From Pseudodesulfovibrio nedwellii (GTDB taxonomy: Bacteria; Desulfobacterota; Desulfovibrionia; Desulfovibrionales; Desulfovibrionaceae), in NCBI RefSeq assembly GCF_027923765.1, contig NZ_AP026709.1, positions 2,165,501 to 2,229,500 on the forward strand: a stretch of DNA of 64,000 nt, written 5' to 3'. Each line of letters opens with the position of its first letter. Within the stretch, counting starts at the first letter, position 1. The position numbers were made by a program, and so were the translations under genes. Shown in pieces: positions 7,756 to 16,396 of the stretch. The notes under the pieces were generated by a model that did no database searches, was not told where the DNA came from, and saw only the letters and a program-made list of their open reading frames with translations.

Positions 7756-9084
7756 ATGTCACAACCAACTGACAACACAGTAAGAGTTTATACAATAAGC
7801 TTGGGTTGCCCCAAGAATCGCGTGGATACGGAACGACTTCTCGGAACTCTCGGCTCAGCTATGGGCCCAGTGGAATCCGTGAAAGAGGCCGATCTTGTGC
7901 TCATAAATACCTGCGGATTCATTCAACCTGCCACCGAAGAATCGATCACGACTATTTTGGACGCAGTCCGGGATGCAGCTGAAGTCATGGAAAAGACAGG
8001 ACGAAAACCACTATTATGCGTGGCCGGATGCCTTGTCTCCCGATACGGGCAGGACTTAAAAAAGGAACTGCCTGAAGTGGACCTGTGGCTCACGACCGAA
8101 GAAATGCATCTGTGGCCGGATATGGCAGCCAAAGCCCTCTCGGTTTCGGTGGAGCGGGATACGCCGCGCAACCTGTCAACCGGCCCAGCGTATGCCTACC
8201 TGAAGGTCTCCGAAGGCTGTTCCCATAACTGTCGATTCTGTACCATCCCGTCCATTCGGGGACCGCACAAGAGTTGGCCCGTGGACTTTCTCATCGATGA
8301 AGCGGAGCAACTCGCCAACTCGGTCTCGGAGATTATAGTGGTGGGTCAGGATTCCACGGCCTACGGCTCGGACCTGGGCTCCGGCCATGATCTTGAAACG
8401 CTGGTCAAAGGCGTAGCTGGCATATCCGCCCTTCAGTGGCTACGCATCATGTACCTCTATCCTGCAGGCCTGACCGAATCCCTGCTTTCAATCCTCAAGG
8501 AACATGTCCCTCCATTCTTGCCGTATTTCGACATACCACTTCAGCACGCGCACCCGGATGTGCTTTCATCCATGGGCCGTCCGTTCGCCCGGAACCCGGA
8601 AAAAGTTATCGACAGAGTTCGGTCCTTTTTCCCGGAGGCCGCACTGCGCACGACTTTCATCGTTGGCTATCCGGGTGAAACCGAGGAACATTTCGAACAC
8701 CTCATGGATTTTGTCCGCAAAACCAGATTTCACCATCTTGGCGTCTTCCCGTACTGGCCTGAAGATGGGACGCCCGCTGCGGCCATGGACAATCAGGTGC
8801 CGGACGAAATCAAAATGGAACGCCGGGACGCGCTTATGGAGCTTCAGGCCGGAATCAGCGAAGAGATTCTCTCACAATACGAGGGCAAGACTCTGCCCGT
8901 GCTTATCGAACAGCCGTCAGAGGAGTGGCCCGGCCTGTATGTGGGCCGAGCATGGTTTCAGGCACCGGATGTGGACGGTGTCACCTACGTCAGTGCGCCA
9001 CCTGAGGTGGAACTGACGCTCGGCTCAATCGTGGACGTAGAAATAGAAAAAGCAGACACTTATGATTTGTCGGGATTGGTCTAG
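7756..9084 (+). CDS. rimO: Ribosomal protein uS12 methylthiotransferase
   Basis: Radical SAM enzyme that adds a methylthio group to the conserved aspartate of ribosomal protein S12. The 442-residue protein shows the UPF0004 N-domain (SLGCPKNRVDTERLLG), the radical SAM cysteines in GCSHNCRFCTIP near residue 155, and a C-terminal TRAM-like domain. The start at 7756 is chosen over a longer frame beginning at 7420, because AAAGGA precedes it and the family begins just before VYTISLGCPKN. It is divergent from the histidine kinase with a gap of about 100 bases. Confidence 0.95.
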   Translation: MSQPTDNTVRVYTISLGCPKNRVDTERLLGTLGSAMGPVESVKEADLVLINTCGFIQPATEESITTILDAVRDAAEVMEKTGRKPLLCVAGCLVSRYGQDLKKELPEVDLWLTTEEMHLWPDMAAKALSVSVERDTPRNLSTGPAYAYLKVSEGCSHNCRFCTIPSIRGPHKSWPVDFLIDEAEQLANSVSEIIVVGQDSTAYGSDLGSGHDLETLVKGVAGISALQWLRIMYLYPAGLTESLLSILKEHVPPFLPYFDIPLQHAHPDVLSSMGRPFARNPEKVIDRVRSFFPEAALRTTFIVGYPGETEEHFEHLMDFVRKTRFHHLGVFPYWPEDGTPAAAMDNQVPDEIKMERRDALMELQAGISEEILSQYEGKTLPVLIEQPSEEWPGLYVGRAWFQAPDVDGVTYVSAPPEVELTLGSIVDVEIEKADTYDLSGLV

Positions 9085-9124
9085 ATTGCTTCAAGCGGCG
9101 AGATTATAAAAAATCAAAAGAAGC

Positions 9125-9152
9125 CGTCCGGGCCGCTTACGCAGCCCGGACG
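9125..9152 (-). terminator. Terminator hairpin downstream of the gene at 9176
   Basis: CGTCCGGGC (9125-9133) pairs with GCCCGGACG (9144-9152). On the minus strand a T-rich stretch follows (CTTCTTTTGATTTTTT), so it should terminate the convergent hypothetical gene; it may also serve rimO. Confidence 0.7.
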
Positions 9153-9175
9153 AGAAATGGCAGGCAGTTCTTCGG

Positions 9176-9640
9176 TTAAACGTAGTCGCCCCGATTGAAC
9201 TTGAACTGTTCGGTTGCAGTCAGAGTTTCCAATTCATCAACAATGGACTTAATTTCGGGAGCAAGGTCTGCCTGACCGCCCTTGAGCGCGGCTACCTCAC
9301 CTGCGATCTCATCAAGTGTCGTATAAGCGGACTTAAGTCCCCCTTCCGGTCCTGCGAGTGTCGCTGCATAATTATCCCATTTGTCGAGAATGGATTCTAC
9401 CTGTCCGGCCACCTGAGCGGAATTGTCGTTCGTGCTTTGCACGGCACCGACATTTCCTGCTGCGATCAGGGGATTCACAATTGGAGGCGGCACAGCACCC
9501 TGCGTCTTAGCAGGAGCGTCTCCCCGCGCCACTTCCTGGTTGAGAATGTCCCCGAAGGCGTTTCCAGGCTGGCGTACCTTGTCCTTCCGTTGCGGTTGCT
9601 CCGGTTGGACGCCCTCGATCTGATCAGGACGGATCATCAT
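9176..9640 (-). CDS. Conserved hypothetical protein with sigma-54 promoter
   Basis: A 154-residue soluble protein. The first 70 residues are Pro/Gln/Ala-rich and probably disordered (starting MMIRPDQIEG, with a VPPPIVNPL segment); the C-terminal half (about 80-154) is predicted helical with LDKWDNYAATL and SIVDELETLTATE. No enzyme motif seen. AGGAG seven bases upstream supports the start. The gene has its own sigma-54-type promoter 36 bases upstream, typical in this group of flagellar, nitrogen or stress genes; a flagellar accessory role is possible but is inference. Family not recognised. Confidence 0.75.
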   Translation of the reverse strand: MMIRPDQIEGVQPEQPQRKDKVRQPGNAFGDILNQEVARGDAPAKTQGAVPPPIVNPLIAAGNVGAVQSTNDNSAQVAGQVESILDKWDNYAATLAGPEGGLKSAYTTLDEIAGEVAALKGGQADLAPEIKSIVDELETLTATEQFKFNRGDYV

Positions 9641-9675
9641 AGTTCTACTCCTATCCTGTGGTTTGCTTAAGATTG

Positions 9676-9691
9676 TGCAAAGACCTTGCCA
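9676..9691 (-). promoter_or_regulatory. Sigma-54 (-24/-12) promoter
   Basis: Reading the minus strand, TGGCAAG-N4-TTGCA places the invariant GG and GC exactly ten bases apart, as required for sigma-54. The -12 element lies about 36 bases before the ATG at 9640, giving a short leader of about 25 bases. Confidence 0.75.
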
Positions 9692-9863
9692 AGGGCATCA
9701 GGTTGACAACCATTTGAAAATTCTTATCTTTTAAGTATAAGCACCCGGAAAAAACTTCCACTTCCTCACGAAGGTCCGCGTCTGTTTCCATCTGACTGTA
9801 ATGCAGAAGAAAAAGGTTGTCTATTCGTGCTCGGAGGGGCATAAAAAAAATAGGGAAAATCCC

Positions 9864-9889
9864 TTTCCTTTGATGCAAATCAAAGGAAA
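9864..9889 (+). promoter_or_regulatory. FNR/CRP-type palindrome upstream of the universal stress gene
   Basis: A perfect 11-bp inverted repeat with a 4-base centre (9864-9874, 9879-9889). Its core is TTGAT-N4-ATCAA, an exact match to the FNR-family consensus. It lies 27 bases before the start codon at 9916, so it would overlap the transcription start or early leader. No T run follows, so it is not a terminator. Confidence 0.65.
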
Positions 9890-9915
9890 ATGACAATACA
9901 GCAAGGAGGAGAACC

Positions 9916-10356
9916 ATGGCTGACGTCAAGAAGATTTTGTGTGCAGTGGACTTTTCCGACTATAGCCCGATGGTGGCTGACTATGCAAACATGATCGCCA
10001 AGTGCTCTCAAGCCGAAGTGATCGTGCTTTATGTCGCCCCGTCCCTCAGCCAGTATGTGGGATTCCACGTACCGCCCAGTTCCATTGAGAGCTTTGTGGG
10101 TGAAATTGTGACCGGTGCCGAAGACACCATGAACACATTTGTGGCTGAAAACTTCAAGAATCTCAGCGTTGAAGGGAAGGTCGTCACAGGCTATCCCGCC
10201 GAAGAAATCCTTGCCATTTCCGAAGCCGAAGGTGTCGACATGGTCGTCATGGGTACCCATGGACGAAAGGGCATCGACCGTATCCTGTTCGGTTCCGTGG
10301 CTGAAAAGGTCGTCAAGAGCTCTGCAGCTCCCGTTCTGACAGTGCGCCCGGACTAG
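9916..10356 (+). CDS. Universal stress protein (UspA family)
   Basis: A 146-residue single-domain Usp protein. The ATP-binding signature G-x2-G-x9-G-S is present in the segment GTHGRKGIDRILFGS near residue 112, so this is the nucleotide-binding subtype. N-terminal strand KKILCAVDFSDYS is typical. AAGGAGGA precedes the start. An FNR-type palindrome just upstream suggests control by oxygen or redox state. It is monocistronic, with a terminator at 10390. Confidence 0.93.
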   Translation: MADVKKILCAVDFSDYSPMVADYANMIAKCSQAEVIVLYVAPSLSQYVGFHVPPSSIESFVGEIVTGAEDTMNTFVAENFKNLSVEGKVVTGYPAEEILAISEAEGVDMVVMGTHGRKGIDRILFGSVAEKVVKSSAAPVLTVRPD

Positions 10357-10389
10357 GACGCTTTACTGACGGACATAAAAAATATATAA

Positions 10390-10417
10390 AGGACGGCTTC
10401 GGCCGTTCTTTTTTTTA
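10390..10417 (+). terminator. Intrinsic terminator of the universal stress gene
   Basis: Stem AGGACGGC (10390-10397), TTCG loop, GCCGTTCT (10402-10409) followed by nine T. It lies just before hisC. Confidence 0.9.
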
Positions 10418-10433
10418 TTGAGATGAGGGAAAT

Positions 10434-11534
10434 ATGAGAGATTTTAGCGTCCGTCCAGAAATTCAAGACTTTGCACCATACGTGCCGGGTCTGACCATCG
10501 AACAAATTCAGGAGCGGTATGGCCTCAACACGGTCATCAAGCTCGCCAGCAATGAGAACCCACTGGGCACGTCCCCCTTGGTCCAAAAGGCTATTGCCAA
10601 AAATGCTGCCCGTGCTTTCCGTTACCCGGAGAACCATTCTCCGAGACTGGTCAAAGCCATCGCACAGACTGCGGGTGTTTCTGAAGACTGCATTCTGGTG
10701 GGCAATGGTTCGGACGAAATCATCGACATGCTTTTCCGTATGAAAGGGATTCCCGGCAAATCCAATGTGGTCTGTTATGAAAATTCCTTTGCCATGTACC
10801 GGATGTGCGCCAAGCTGACAGACCTTGAGTATCGCGAAATCCCACGCGACGACGATCTTGAACTGCCACTGGCCGCCATGGCCGAAGCCGCTGACGAAAA
10901 CACCGCTATGGTTATCGTGACCAGCCCGGACAATCCCACAGGACTGGCTGCCACGGTGGACGATCTGTCCGTATTGGCAGGAGTGCTACCGAAAGACTGC
11001 CTGCTGGTAGTAGACGAAGCGTATATCGAATTTGCATGGCCCCCCGAATCATATTCTCCGGTTCAAGCCTTTGACCTGTTCGAAAATCTGGTGGCTCTGC
11101 GCACATTTTCCAAGGCGTATGGTTTGGCCGGACTCCGTGTCGGATACGGCATCCTGCCGCCCAAGCTTGCCGCATTGATGAAAAACGCTCGTATACCTTT
11201 CACGGTCAACCTGCTGGCCGAAGAGGCAGCACTGGCCGCACTTGAAGACGAAGTGTTTTTCAATGAGACACTTCAACTGGTCATGCATGGTCGTGAATAT
11301 TTCACCGAAGAATTGACCCGTCTCGGCTGCAAGGTCTGGCCGAGTCAGTCCAACTTCGTCATGTTCGAACCTCCCAAACCGGCTCAGACTGTGTTCAAAG
11401 CTCTGCTCAAAAAGGGCATCATCGTCCGTCCTCTGGGCAGTTTCGGACTGGGCACGTGCATTCGCGTCAATGTGGGAACAAACGCCGAAAACACGACATT
11501 CATCAAAAAGTTAGAGGACATTCTCAATGGGTAA
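10434..11534 (+). CDS. hisC: Histidinol-phosphate aminotransferase
   Basis: PLP-dependent class I/II aminotransferase converting imidazole-acetol phosphate to L-histidinol phosphate. The 366-residue length fits. N-terminal motif LASNENPLGTSPL and the Schiff-base lysine in RTFSKAYGLAGLRVGYG (near residue 229) are both present; the C-terminal substrate arginine lies in CIRVNVGT. It overlaps cmk by eight bases, so it heads a hisC-cmk-serS cluster rather than a histidine operon. Broader aromatic specificity cannot be excluded for this subfamily. Confidence 0.92.
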   Translation: MRDFSVRPEIQDFAPYVPGLTIEQIQERYGLNTVIKLASNENPLGTSPLVQKAIAKNAARAFRYPENHSPRLVKAIAQTAGVSEDCILVGNGSDEIIDMLFRMKGIPGKSNVVCYENSFAMYRMCAKLTDLEYREIPRDDDLELPLAAMAEAADENTAMVIVTSPDNPTGLAATVDDLSVLAGVLPKDCLLVVDEAYIEFAWPPESYSPVQAFDLFENLVALRTFSKAYGLAGLRVGYGILPPKLAALMKNARIPFTVNLLAEEAALAALEDEVFFNETLQLVMHGREYFTEELTRLGCKVWPSQSNFVMFEPPKPAQTVFKALLKKGIIVRPLGSFGLGTCIRVNVGTNAENTTFIKKLEDILNG

Positions 11535-12186
11535 GCCCCTCATTGTGACCATCGACGGCCCAGCCGGGGTCGGCAAATCCACCATGGCCAAACAATTGGC
11601 CGGGCACCTGTCCATCCCGTATCTTGATACCGGAGCCATGTTCCGATCCATCGCCTGGAAACTGGGCGATGGGGCATGGGATTGGGATAAAGACCGAATT
11701 CAAATGACGCTGGATGGCATGAACTTCGGATTGTCAGGTATTGGTGAAGATTCGGTACTAACGTTGAACAACACGCCTGTCGGCAGCGAAATTCGCACGG
11801 AGCAGGTCGGCATGTGGGCATCCAACATTGCCACGTTGCCAGTGATTCGTACTTTTTTGAAAACGGCTCAGCAAAACTTAGGCGAAAAGTTTTCACTGGT
11901 GGCCGAAGGACGCGACATGGGGACCGTCATTTTTCCTGGCGCACCGCACAAATTCTTTCTGGATGCATCCGTGGAAGAACGTGCCAACCGTCGGTTCAAA
12001 CAACTTTCATCCATGAACAAGCCGGCTGATTTTGACGAGCTTAAAGACCAAATTTCCAAACGAGATCATCAGGATCGCAATCGAGTGGTGGCTCCGCTCA
12101 AGGCCGCAGACGATGCCATTACTATAGATTCGACTGAAATGAATAAAGAGCAGGTCTTCACCGTCTTGAAAGACGGCGTGGCCTAG
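11527..12186 (+). CDS. cmk: Cytidylate kinase
   Basis: Phosphorylates CMP and dCMP with ATP in nucleotide salvage. The 219-residue protein has the P-loop GPAGVGKST at residue 10, [13 protein letters not shown] in the CMP-binding part and [14 protein letters not shown] near residue 127. The start codon overlaps the end of hisC by eight bases, and GAGGA lies eight bases upstream. serS follows after 31 bases. Confidence 0.93.
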   Translation: MGKPLIVTIDGPAGVGKSTMAKQLAGHLSIPYLDTGAMFRSIAWKLGDGAWDWDKDRIQMTLDGMNFGLSGIGEDSVLTLNNTPVGSEIRTEQVGMWASNIATLPVIRTFLKTAQQNLGEKFSLVAEGRDMGTVIFPGAPHKFFLDASVEERANRRFKQLSSMNKPADFDELKDQISKRDHQDRNRVVAPLKAADDAITIDSTEMNKEQVFTVLKDGVA

Positions 12187-12217
12187 GATATTACGGGGAT
12201 CGAACGAGGAGTTACCC

Positions 12218-13495
12218 ATGCTTGATTTGAAAATGATGCAAAAGAATCCCGAAATTGTTCGGGAGAGCCTGAAGAAACGCGGCTCGAAGATAGATGTTCA
12301 GGGATTTACCGATCTTGACACGCAACGTAAGGAATTAATCGCCGAAGTCGAAGCGCTCAAAGCCGAAAAGAATGCTGTTGGCCCGGAAATCGCCAAACGC
12401 AAAAAGGCAGGCGAGGACGCATCCGATCTGCTCAAGAAAATGGGTGAAGTCTCTGGTCGTACCAAAGAATTGGACAAAGAACTCACCGAAGTTCAGACAG
12501 CCCAAAATGAATGGATGATGTCCGTTCCTAACATCCCACACGAGTCCGTGCCCGTCGGTGCTTCCGAGGACGACAATCCGGTCCGGCGCTACTGGGGTGA
12601 AAAACCGGAATTCGATTTTGAACCCAGGGAACATTGGGATCTCGGCACTGAACTCGGCGGTCTTGATTTCGAATGTGCAGCCAAACTGGCAGGCTCCCGC
12701 TTTTCCATCAGCTTCGGCTGGTGTGCCCGTCTGGAACGTGCCCTTGCCCAGTTGATGCTCAACACCCAGACTGAACAGCATGGTTACACCGAGGTATTGC
12801 CTCCGTTCATCGTCAACAAGGCGACCATGACAGGCACAGGCCAGTTACCCAAATTTGAAGAAGATTTATTCAAATTGACAGATGACCGCGAATTTTATCT
12901 CATTCCCACGGCCGAAGTCCCATTGACCAACATCTATGCAGGTGAGGTTATTGACGGAGACATGCTTCCTACCAAATTCTGTGCGCAAACCCCGTGTTTC
13001 CGCTCTGAAGCGGGCTCCTACGGCAAGGACACCAAAGGATTGATTCGACTACACCAGTTCTACAAAGTAGAAATGGTCAATTTCGCCCATCCTGACAAAT
13101 CTTTCGAAGCCCTTGAGGATATGACTGCGGCTGCCGAAAAGATTCTCCAACTGCTCAAAATCCCGTATCGGGTGATCGAACTGTGTACCGGAGATCTTGG
13201 TTTCAGCGCGGTCAAAACCTATGACATTGAAGTCTGGTTGCCCGGTCAGAACGCGTACCGCGAAATATCCTCCTGTTCCAACTGCGGAGATTTTCAGGGT
13301 AGACGCGCCAACATCAAGTTCCAGCCCAAAGATTCCAAGAAAAAGCAATTCGTTCATACTCTGAACGGCTCCGGCCTCGCCATTGGTCGTTGTCTCGTGG
13401 CTGTCCTTGAAAATTATCAGCAGGCCGACGGCTCTGTCGTCATTCCTGATGTGCTCAAGCCCTACATGGGTGGGATCGAAGTCGTGAAGCCGTAA
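12218..13495 (+). CDS. serS: Seryl-tRNA synthetase
   Basis: Class II aminoacyl-tRNA synthetase charging tRNA-Ser (and the precursor of tRNA-Sec). The 425-residue protein has the N-terminal coiled-coil arm (about residues 25-105) that contacts the long variable arm of the tRNA, and class II motif 2 around [23 protein letters not shown] and motif 3 around [23 protein letters not shown] precedes the ATG. A strong terminator follows at 13517. Confidence 0.96.
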   Translation: MLDLKMMQKNPEIVRESLKKRGSKIDVQGFTDLDTQRKELIAEVEALKAEKNAVGPEIAKRKKAGEDASDLLKKMGEVSGRTKELDKELTEVQTAQNEWMMSVPNIPHESVPVGASEDDNPVRRYWGEKPEFDFEPREHWDLGTELGGLDFECAAKLAGSRFSISFGWCARLERALAQLMLNTQTEQHGYTEVLPPFIVNKATMTGTGQLPKFEEDLFKLTDDREFYLIPTAEVPLTNIYAGEVIDGDMLPTKFCAQTPCFRSEAGSYGKDTKGLIRLHQFYKVEMVNFAHPDKSFEALEDMTAAAEKILQLLKIPYRVIELCTGDLGFSAVKTYDIEVWLPGQNAYREISSCSNCGDFQGRRANIKFQPKDSKKKQFVHTLNGSGLAIGRCLVAVLENYQQADGSVVIPDVLKPYMGGIEVVKP

Positions 13496-13516
13496 CAAGC
13501 TGTACTTGAAGAATAC

Positions 13517-13557
13517 AAGAGGCCGGTGGAATAATGTTTCACCGGCCTCTTTTTTTG
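13517..13557 (+). terminator. Intrinsic terminator of hisC-cmk-serS
   Basis: A 12-bp stem (AAGAGGCCGGTG, 13517-13528, with its complement at 13540-13551) followed by a T run to 13556. Confidence 0.92.
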
Positions 13558-13566
13558 CGCATAAAA

Positions 13567-13598
13567 AAGGGGCGCAGCCCATACGAACCGCGCCCCTT
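13567..13598 (-). terminator. Intrinsic terminator of fliJ-motE
   Basis: On the minus strand AAGGGGCGC (13598-13590) pairs with GCGCCCCTT (13575-13567), followed by a run of T (A run 13563-13568). Confidence 0.85.
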
Positions 13599-13615
13599 GC
13601 ATATATTCGATAAAA

Positions 13616-14290
13616 CTACATCCCTTCGTTGAAAGGAATCTGAAGCTTGGTCAGCTCTTCTGACAGCTTGGCTGCTTTTGATGCTTCCACAAAGGACAAA
13701 ATCTCACCCGCCTGACGACCACGCATCCCTGACAACACCTTGACGGCCAAGTCATCATCCATATTCTGCAAAATCTCAGCGGCCTTCTTGGCCTTGGTAT
13801 TGGAAATCATATCCACCAACTGTTTAACGCGCTTGTCCTTGACGCTCTTGGCTTCCGTCAGCATTTGCTTGATCTCGGCATGAAGCTTCTGCACCTTGAC
13901 GGCCTCGGCCTTGATGGAAGCCTCCATCTCCTTGAGCGTCCGCTCCTTGATGGCGAGTTCCTCTTCCTTGCGTTTAAGTGCTTTCCATTCCTTGGGCAGG
14001 TCATCTTCGGTCCGCAAAGAGGCAGCTTTGTCAGCCTCGGCTTCAGCCTTGGCTGTGCGGTTGGCTTCGGAATCAGCTTTGTCGGCAATGGGAGTCGTGG
14101 ACTCTTTCCCTTCCTCTGCAGCAATGGCGAGACTGGAAATTCCGTCAGGCAAGACGGTCTCAACAGCTTTAAGCGTCAGAGAATCGACACTGAGCATACC
14201 GAACACGGCAAGCTTCAGCAGGGCCAAAAAAACGAGGCTGGCGAGAACTCTAGAAATCTTTAGATTTGTACCGAAGCGTTGCCATTTCAT
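13616..14290 (-). CDS. motE: MotE-like flagellar/MgtE-N family protein
   Basis: A 224-residue inner-membrane-anchored protein: one N-terminal membrane helix (about residues 16-35), an Ala/Lys/Glu-rich coiled-coil region (about 75-150), and a C-terminal helical domain of the MgtE N-terminal/MotE type (about 155-220: KKAAEILQNMDDDLAVKVLSGM). MotE-type proteins chaperone or stabilise the flagellar motor MotC/MotB, and the overlap with fliJ (41 bases) supports this. The start at 14290 is favoured by AAGGA six bases upstream; a frame to 14326 would add 12 basic residues. Confidence 0.82.
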   Translation of the reverse strand: MKWQRFGTNLKISRVLASLVFLALLKLAVFGMLSVDSLTLKAVETVLPDGISSLAIAAEEGKESTTPIADKADSEANRTAKAEAEADKAASLRTEDDLPKEWKALKRKEEELAIKERTLKEMEASIKAEAVKVQKLHAEIKQMLTEAKSVKDKRVKQLVDMISNTKAKKAAEILQNMDDDLAVKVLSGMRGRQAGEILSFVEASKAAKLSEELTKLQIPFNEGM

Positions 14291-14690
14291 CGTTTTCCTT
14301 CTCTTGACGGGCGTTTTCTTCTTCATGATGCTTCTTAGATTGCGTTGCTTTGAGCTTCTCCAGGAGCTTCTTGTCCTTGGAGCGTTCCACAGCCTCCGCC
14401 CGACATCTTTGCAATTTGAGTTCCAAACTATTGAGATTCATCTGGGCAATGGAAATATCTTGATCCAGAGCTTCCTTGTACTGTCGCCACAACCACATAT
14501 CATTGGCTGATTTGTGTGACCCACTCTCTTTCAGCAAATGCTCACGCAACAGCTCTTCCAATTCAGAAACCTTGGCGGCCTGTTCATCTCGTGCCGCTTT
14601 GGCCCGGGCCAAAGCCCCCTTGGCCTGCTCCTCAAGCTGTTCCCGATAATCGAGAACCTTGTCGAGCTTGAATGAAAACTGTTTGGACAC
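14250..14690 (-). CDS. fliJ: Flagellar export chaperone FliJ
   Basis: A 146-residue, almost entirely coiled-coil protein with the FliJ N-terminal signature FSFKLDKVLDYREQLEEQA. FliJ binds the FliI ATPase ring and FlhA in flagellar type III export. I chose the GTG at 14690 because AGGAG lies six bases upstream, and this places the family motif at the N-terminus; a frame to 14708 adds six residues without a binding site. It overlaps motE. The rest of the flagellar operon is not in this window. Confidence 0.85.
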   Translation of the reverse strand: MSKQFSFKLDKVLDYREQLEEQAKGALARAKAARDEQAAKVSELEELLREHLLKESGSHKSANDMWLWRQYKEALDQDISIAQMNLNSLELKLQRCRAEAVERSKDKKLLEKLKATQSKKHHEEENARQEKENDEMATLRYKSKDF

Positions 14691-14730
14691 GTTACTCTCC
14701 TGCCACAACTATCTGCGAAATCACACGGAC

Positions 14731-14904
14731 CTATTTCTTGACCAACACAGGACTACCAGCCAGACCACAGTAGCCCTTTTCTTTGGTTTCGTCCGCCCAC
14801 CGCCACATCATGCACATGGCAACCTGGCACATCTTCATCTTATCATCCTGTGTCTTGAGTAAAGGGCAGAACATAAATTTCGCATCACTATCACTGACCA
14901 GCAT
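14731..14904 (-). CDS. Small cysteine- and methionine-rich protein upstream of fliJ
   Basis: A 57-residue protein beginning MLVSDSDAKF and ending VLVKK, with four cysteines (FCPLL, MCQVAMC, YCGLAG) and seven methionines after the start, plus a WRWADE segment. The cysteine spacing could bind a metal or [Fe-S] cluster. GGAG lies six bases before the ATG. It ends 40 bases before fliJ, so it probably shares that transcript. A strong terminator-like hairpin stands just upstream of its ribosome binding site. No family recognised. Confidence 0.68.
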   Translation of the reverse strand: MLVSDSDAKFMFCPLLKTQDDKMKMCQVAMCMMWRWADETKEKGYCGLAGSPVLVKK

Positions 14905-14917
14905 GGGGTTCTCCTTT

Positions 14918-14954
14918 AAAAAAGACGGCGCGTCGCCAACCGCGACGCGCCGTC
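14918..14954 (-). terminator. Strong terminator between the exported protein gene and the fliJ cluster
   Basis: Perfect 13-bp GC-rich stem (14942-14954 with 14924-14936) with a 5-base loop followed on the minus strand by six T (14923-14918). The ribosome binding site of the next gene starts four bases later, so the cluster behind it needs read-through or an internal promoter. Confidence 0.9.
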
Positions 14955-14987
14955 AATATAGCGTGCATTGCTGTTTCTTTCCAGCAC

Positions 14988-16274
14988 TTACCCTTCGGGG
15001 ACTTCCGCAGCAGGAGCAGCCTCAGCCTCAACAGGGGCAAAGATGGGGGCCTGCTTACGAGCCACAGGACCACCGCCAATGGAAATCAATGTTTCCATAC
15101 CAAGCATGCCCTTGAGCTTTTCCAGAGCCAGGACAGACCGACGGCCTTCCTTGTCCAGCACTTTTGCATACCCGCCGTCAGCAATGATGTCAGCGTAATC
15201 GCTGGAATCAAGCTTGGGATCATTCTTGAACCGAGCCTCGAAATTCTTGGCATACTGACGAATCAGCACATCCATTTCGATGTCGGACATATTCACCACA
15301 CCGGACATGCCCAGCACAACGGCTTCAGGAGTCAAATCGTCAGACTCAACGACTTTCTTAAAACTCCGAGCATACCGCAGGCTACCGTCATAAATATGGC
15401 TACGCTTGACCACGTTCATCCCAGCCCAACCGGCATTGAGCCACTTGAACAGGAAGACGGAACTCTTCGGAGCAGCCTGATCGTGTTCCACAAAAATCTG
15501 CACAGAACCGGATGAATACATAAAAGTGTCCATCCAACCAATCATGCCTTTGTTCAACCCTTCAAGACCAGAATAGAAATAATCCCACTCTTTGTCGTTC
15601 AAGATCGCGCCCTTACGACCTACATCGGACTTCCCGTCCTGTTCGGTCACGGAAACCAATATATTCTTACCCTGATACTTAAGTAAAATAATCAACCTGT
15701 CCAAATCATAGGCATAGTAGGCTTCGGCAAAGGAGTCCGGGGTATTGGCCTCAAACTCACGACCACGCGTAATCACAGGTTCAGTCAAAGTAGGGAGTTC
15801 CTCCCACAAACCTTTTTCACGAGCCAGGAATTGACTGTCTTTATGCCAGCCGGACAATCGAAGCACAGCGGGACACAACAGATAATTCGGAATATCCGGA
15901 TTGTAAAAATACCGAAGAATGCGATCCAAATCGGTACGCACTTCCTGACGCAAGCAGATACCATACCCCTTGAACCGTTTGGCCGGAGCAATATTCTTGG
16001 GGTCATCCTGCATATTCACGACAAAATCCAACATGGGCTGAATCTTGTTCACAGCCAACATGGAATCATCCCCTTTCAGCACCTCGAACAGATGGTCAAT
16101 GCCGGACTCAACGTCCTTGGCCAACGAAGCTGGTTTAGGAGACAATTTCACGTCCATAAGACCTTCCGGTTCCTCGGCTCGCACCGGGGAAGTAGCGGTC
16201 AGGACGCACAGGCCCACGATCAGGGCGAAAAGGCCTTGAACAACAGATAAGACTCTGAAAGTATTATTCTTCAT
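14988..16274 (-). CDS. Exported protein of unknown function
   Basis: A 428-residue protein with a clear Sec signal peptide (hydrophobic core VVQGLFALIVGLCVLTA, cleavage likely after SPVRA). The mature part has no transmembrane segment and no motif I recognise; it contains two cysteines (GICLRQ and LLCPAV) and an Ala/Pro/Glu-rich C-terminal tail. The ATG at 16274 gives a normal signal peptide; an alternative ATG at 16325 would put 17 extra residues in front and has only a weak GAG upstream. It precedes the fliJ cluster but is separated from it by a strong terminator. Likely periplasmic; function unknown. Confidence 0.75.
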   Translation of the reverse strand: MKNNTFRVLSVVQGLFALIVGLCVLTATSPVRAEEPEGLMDVKLSPKPASLAKDVESGIDHLFEVLKGDDSMLAVNKIQPMLDFVVNMQDDPKNIAPAKRFKGYGICLRQEVRTDLDRILRYFYNPDIPNYLLCPAVLRLSGWHKDSQFLAREKGLWEELPTLTEPVITRGREFEANTPDSFAEAYYAYDLDRLIILLKYQGKNILVSVTEQDGKSDVGRKGAILNDKEWDYFYSGLEGLNKGMIGWMDTFMYSSGSVQIFVEHDQAAPKSSVFLFKWLNAGWAGMNVVKRSHIYDGSLRYARSFKKVVESDDLTPEAVVLGMSGVVNMSDIEMDVLIRQYAKNFEARFKNDPKLDSSDYADIIADGGYAKVLDKEGRRSVLALEKLKGMLGMETLISIGGGPVARKQAPIFAPVEAEAAPAAEVPEG

Positions 16275-16396
16275 ATAGTATTCGTATTGGTTGAGCCGCG
16301 CTTGAACACGGACGGTTTTTTTCATGTCCTCAAAACTCTATGTAGTAATCTTCCTCAGCTTTGGCAAGGGCGAGGCTATTGTCCTGAAAAACCTAA

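Noticed and set aside
9651..9929. Minus-strand 92-codon frame before the universal stress gene
   Set aside because: Runs through the FNR-type palindrome and the sigma-54 promoter and lacks a ribosome binding site.
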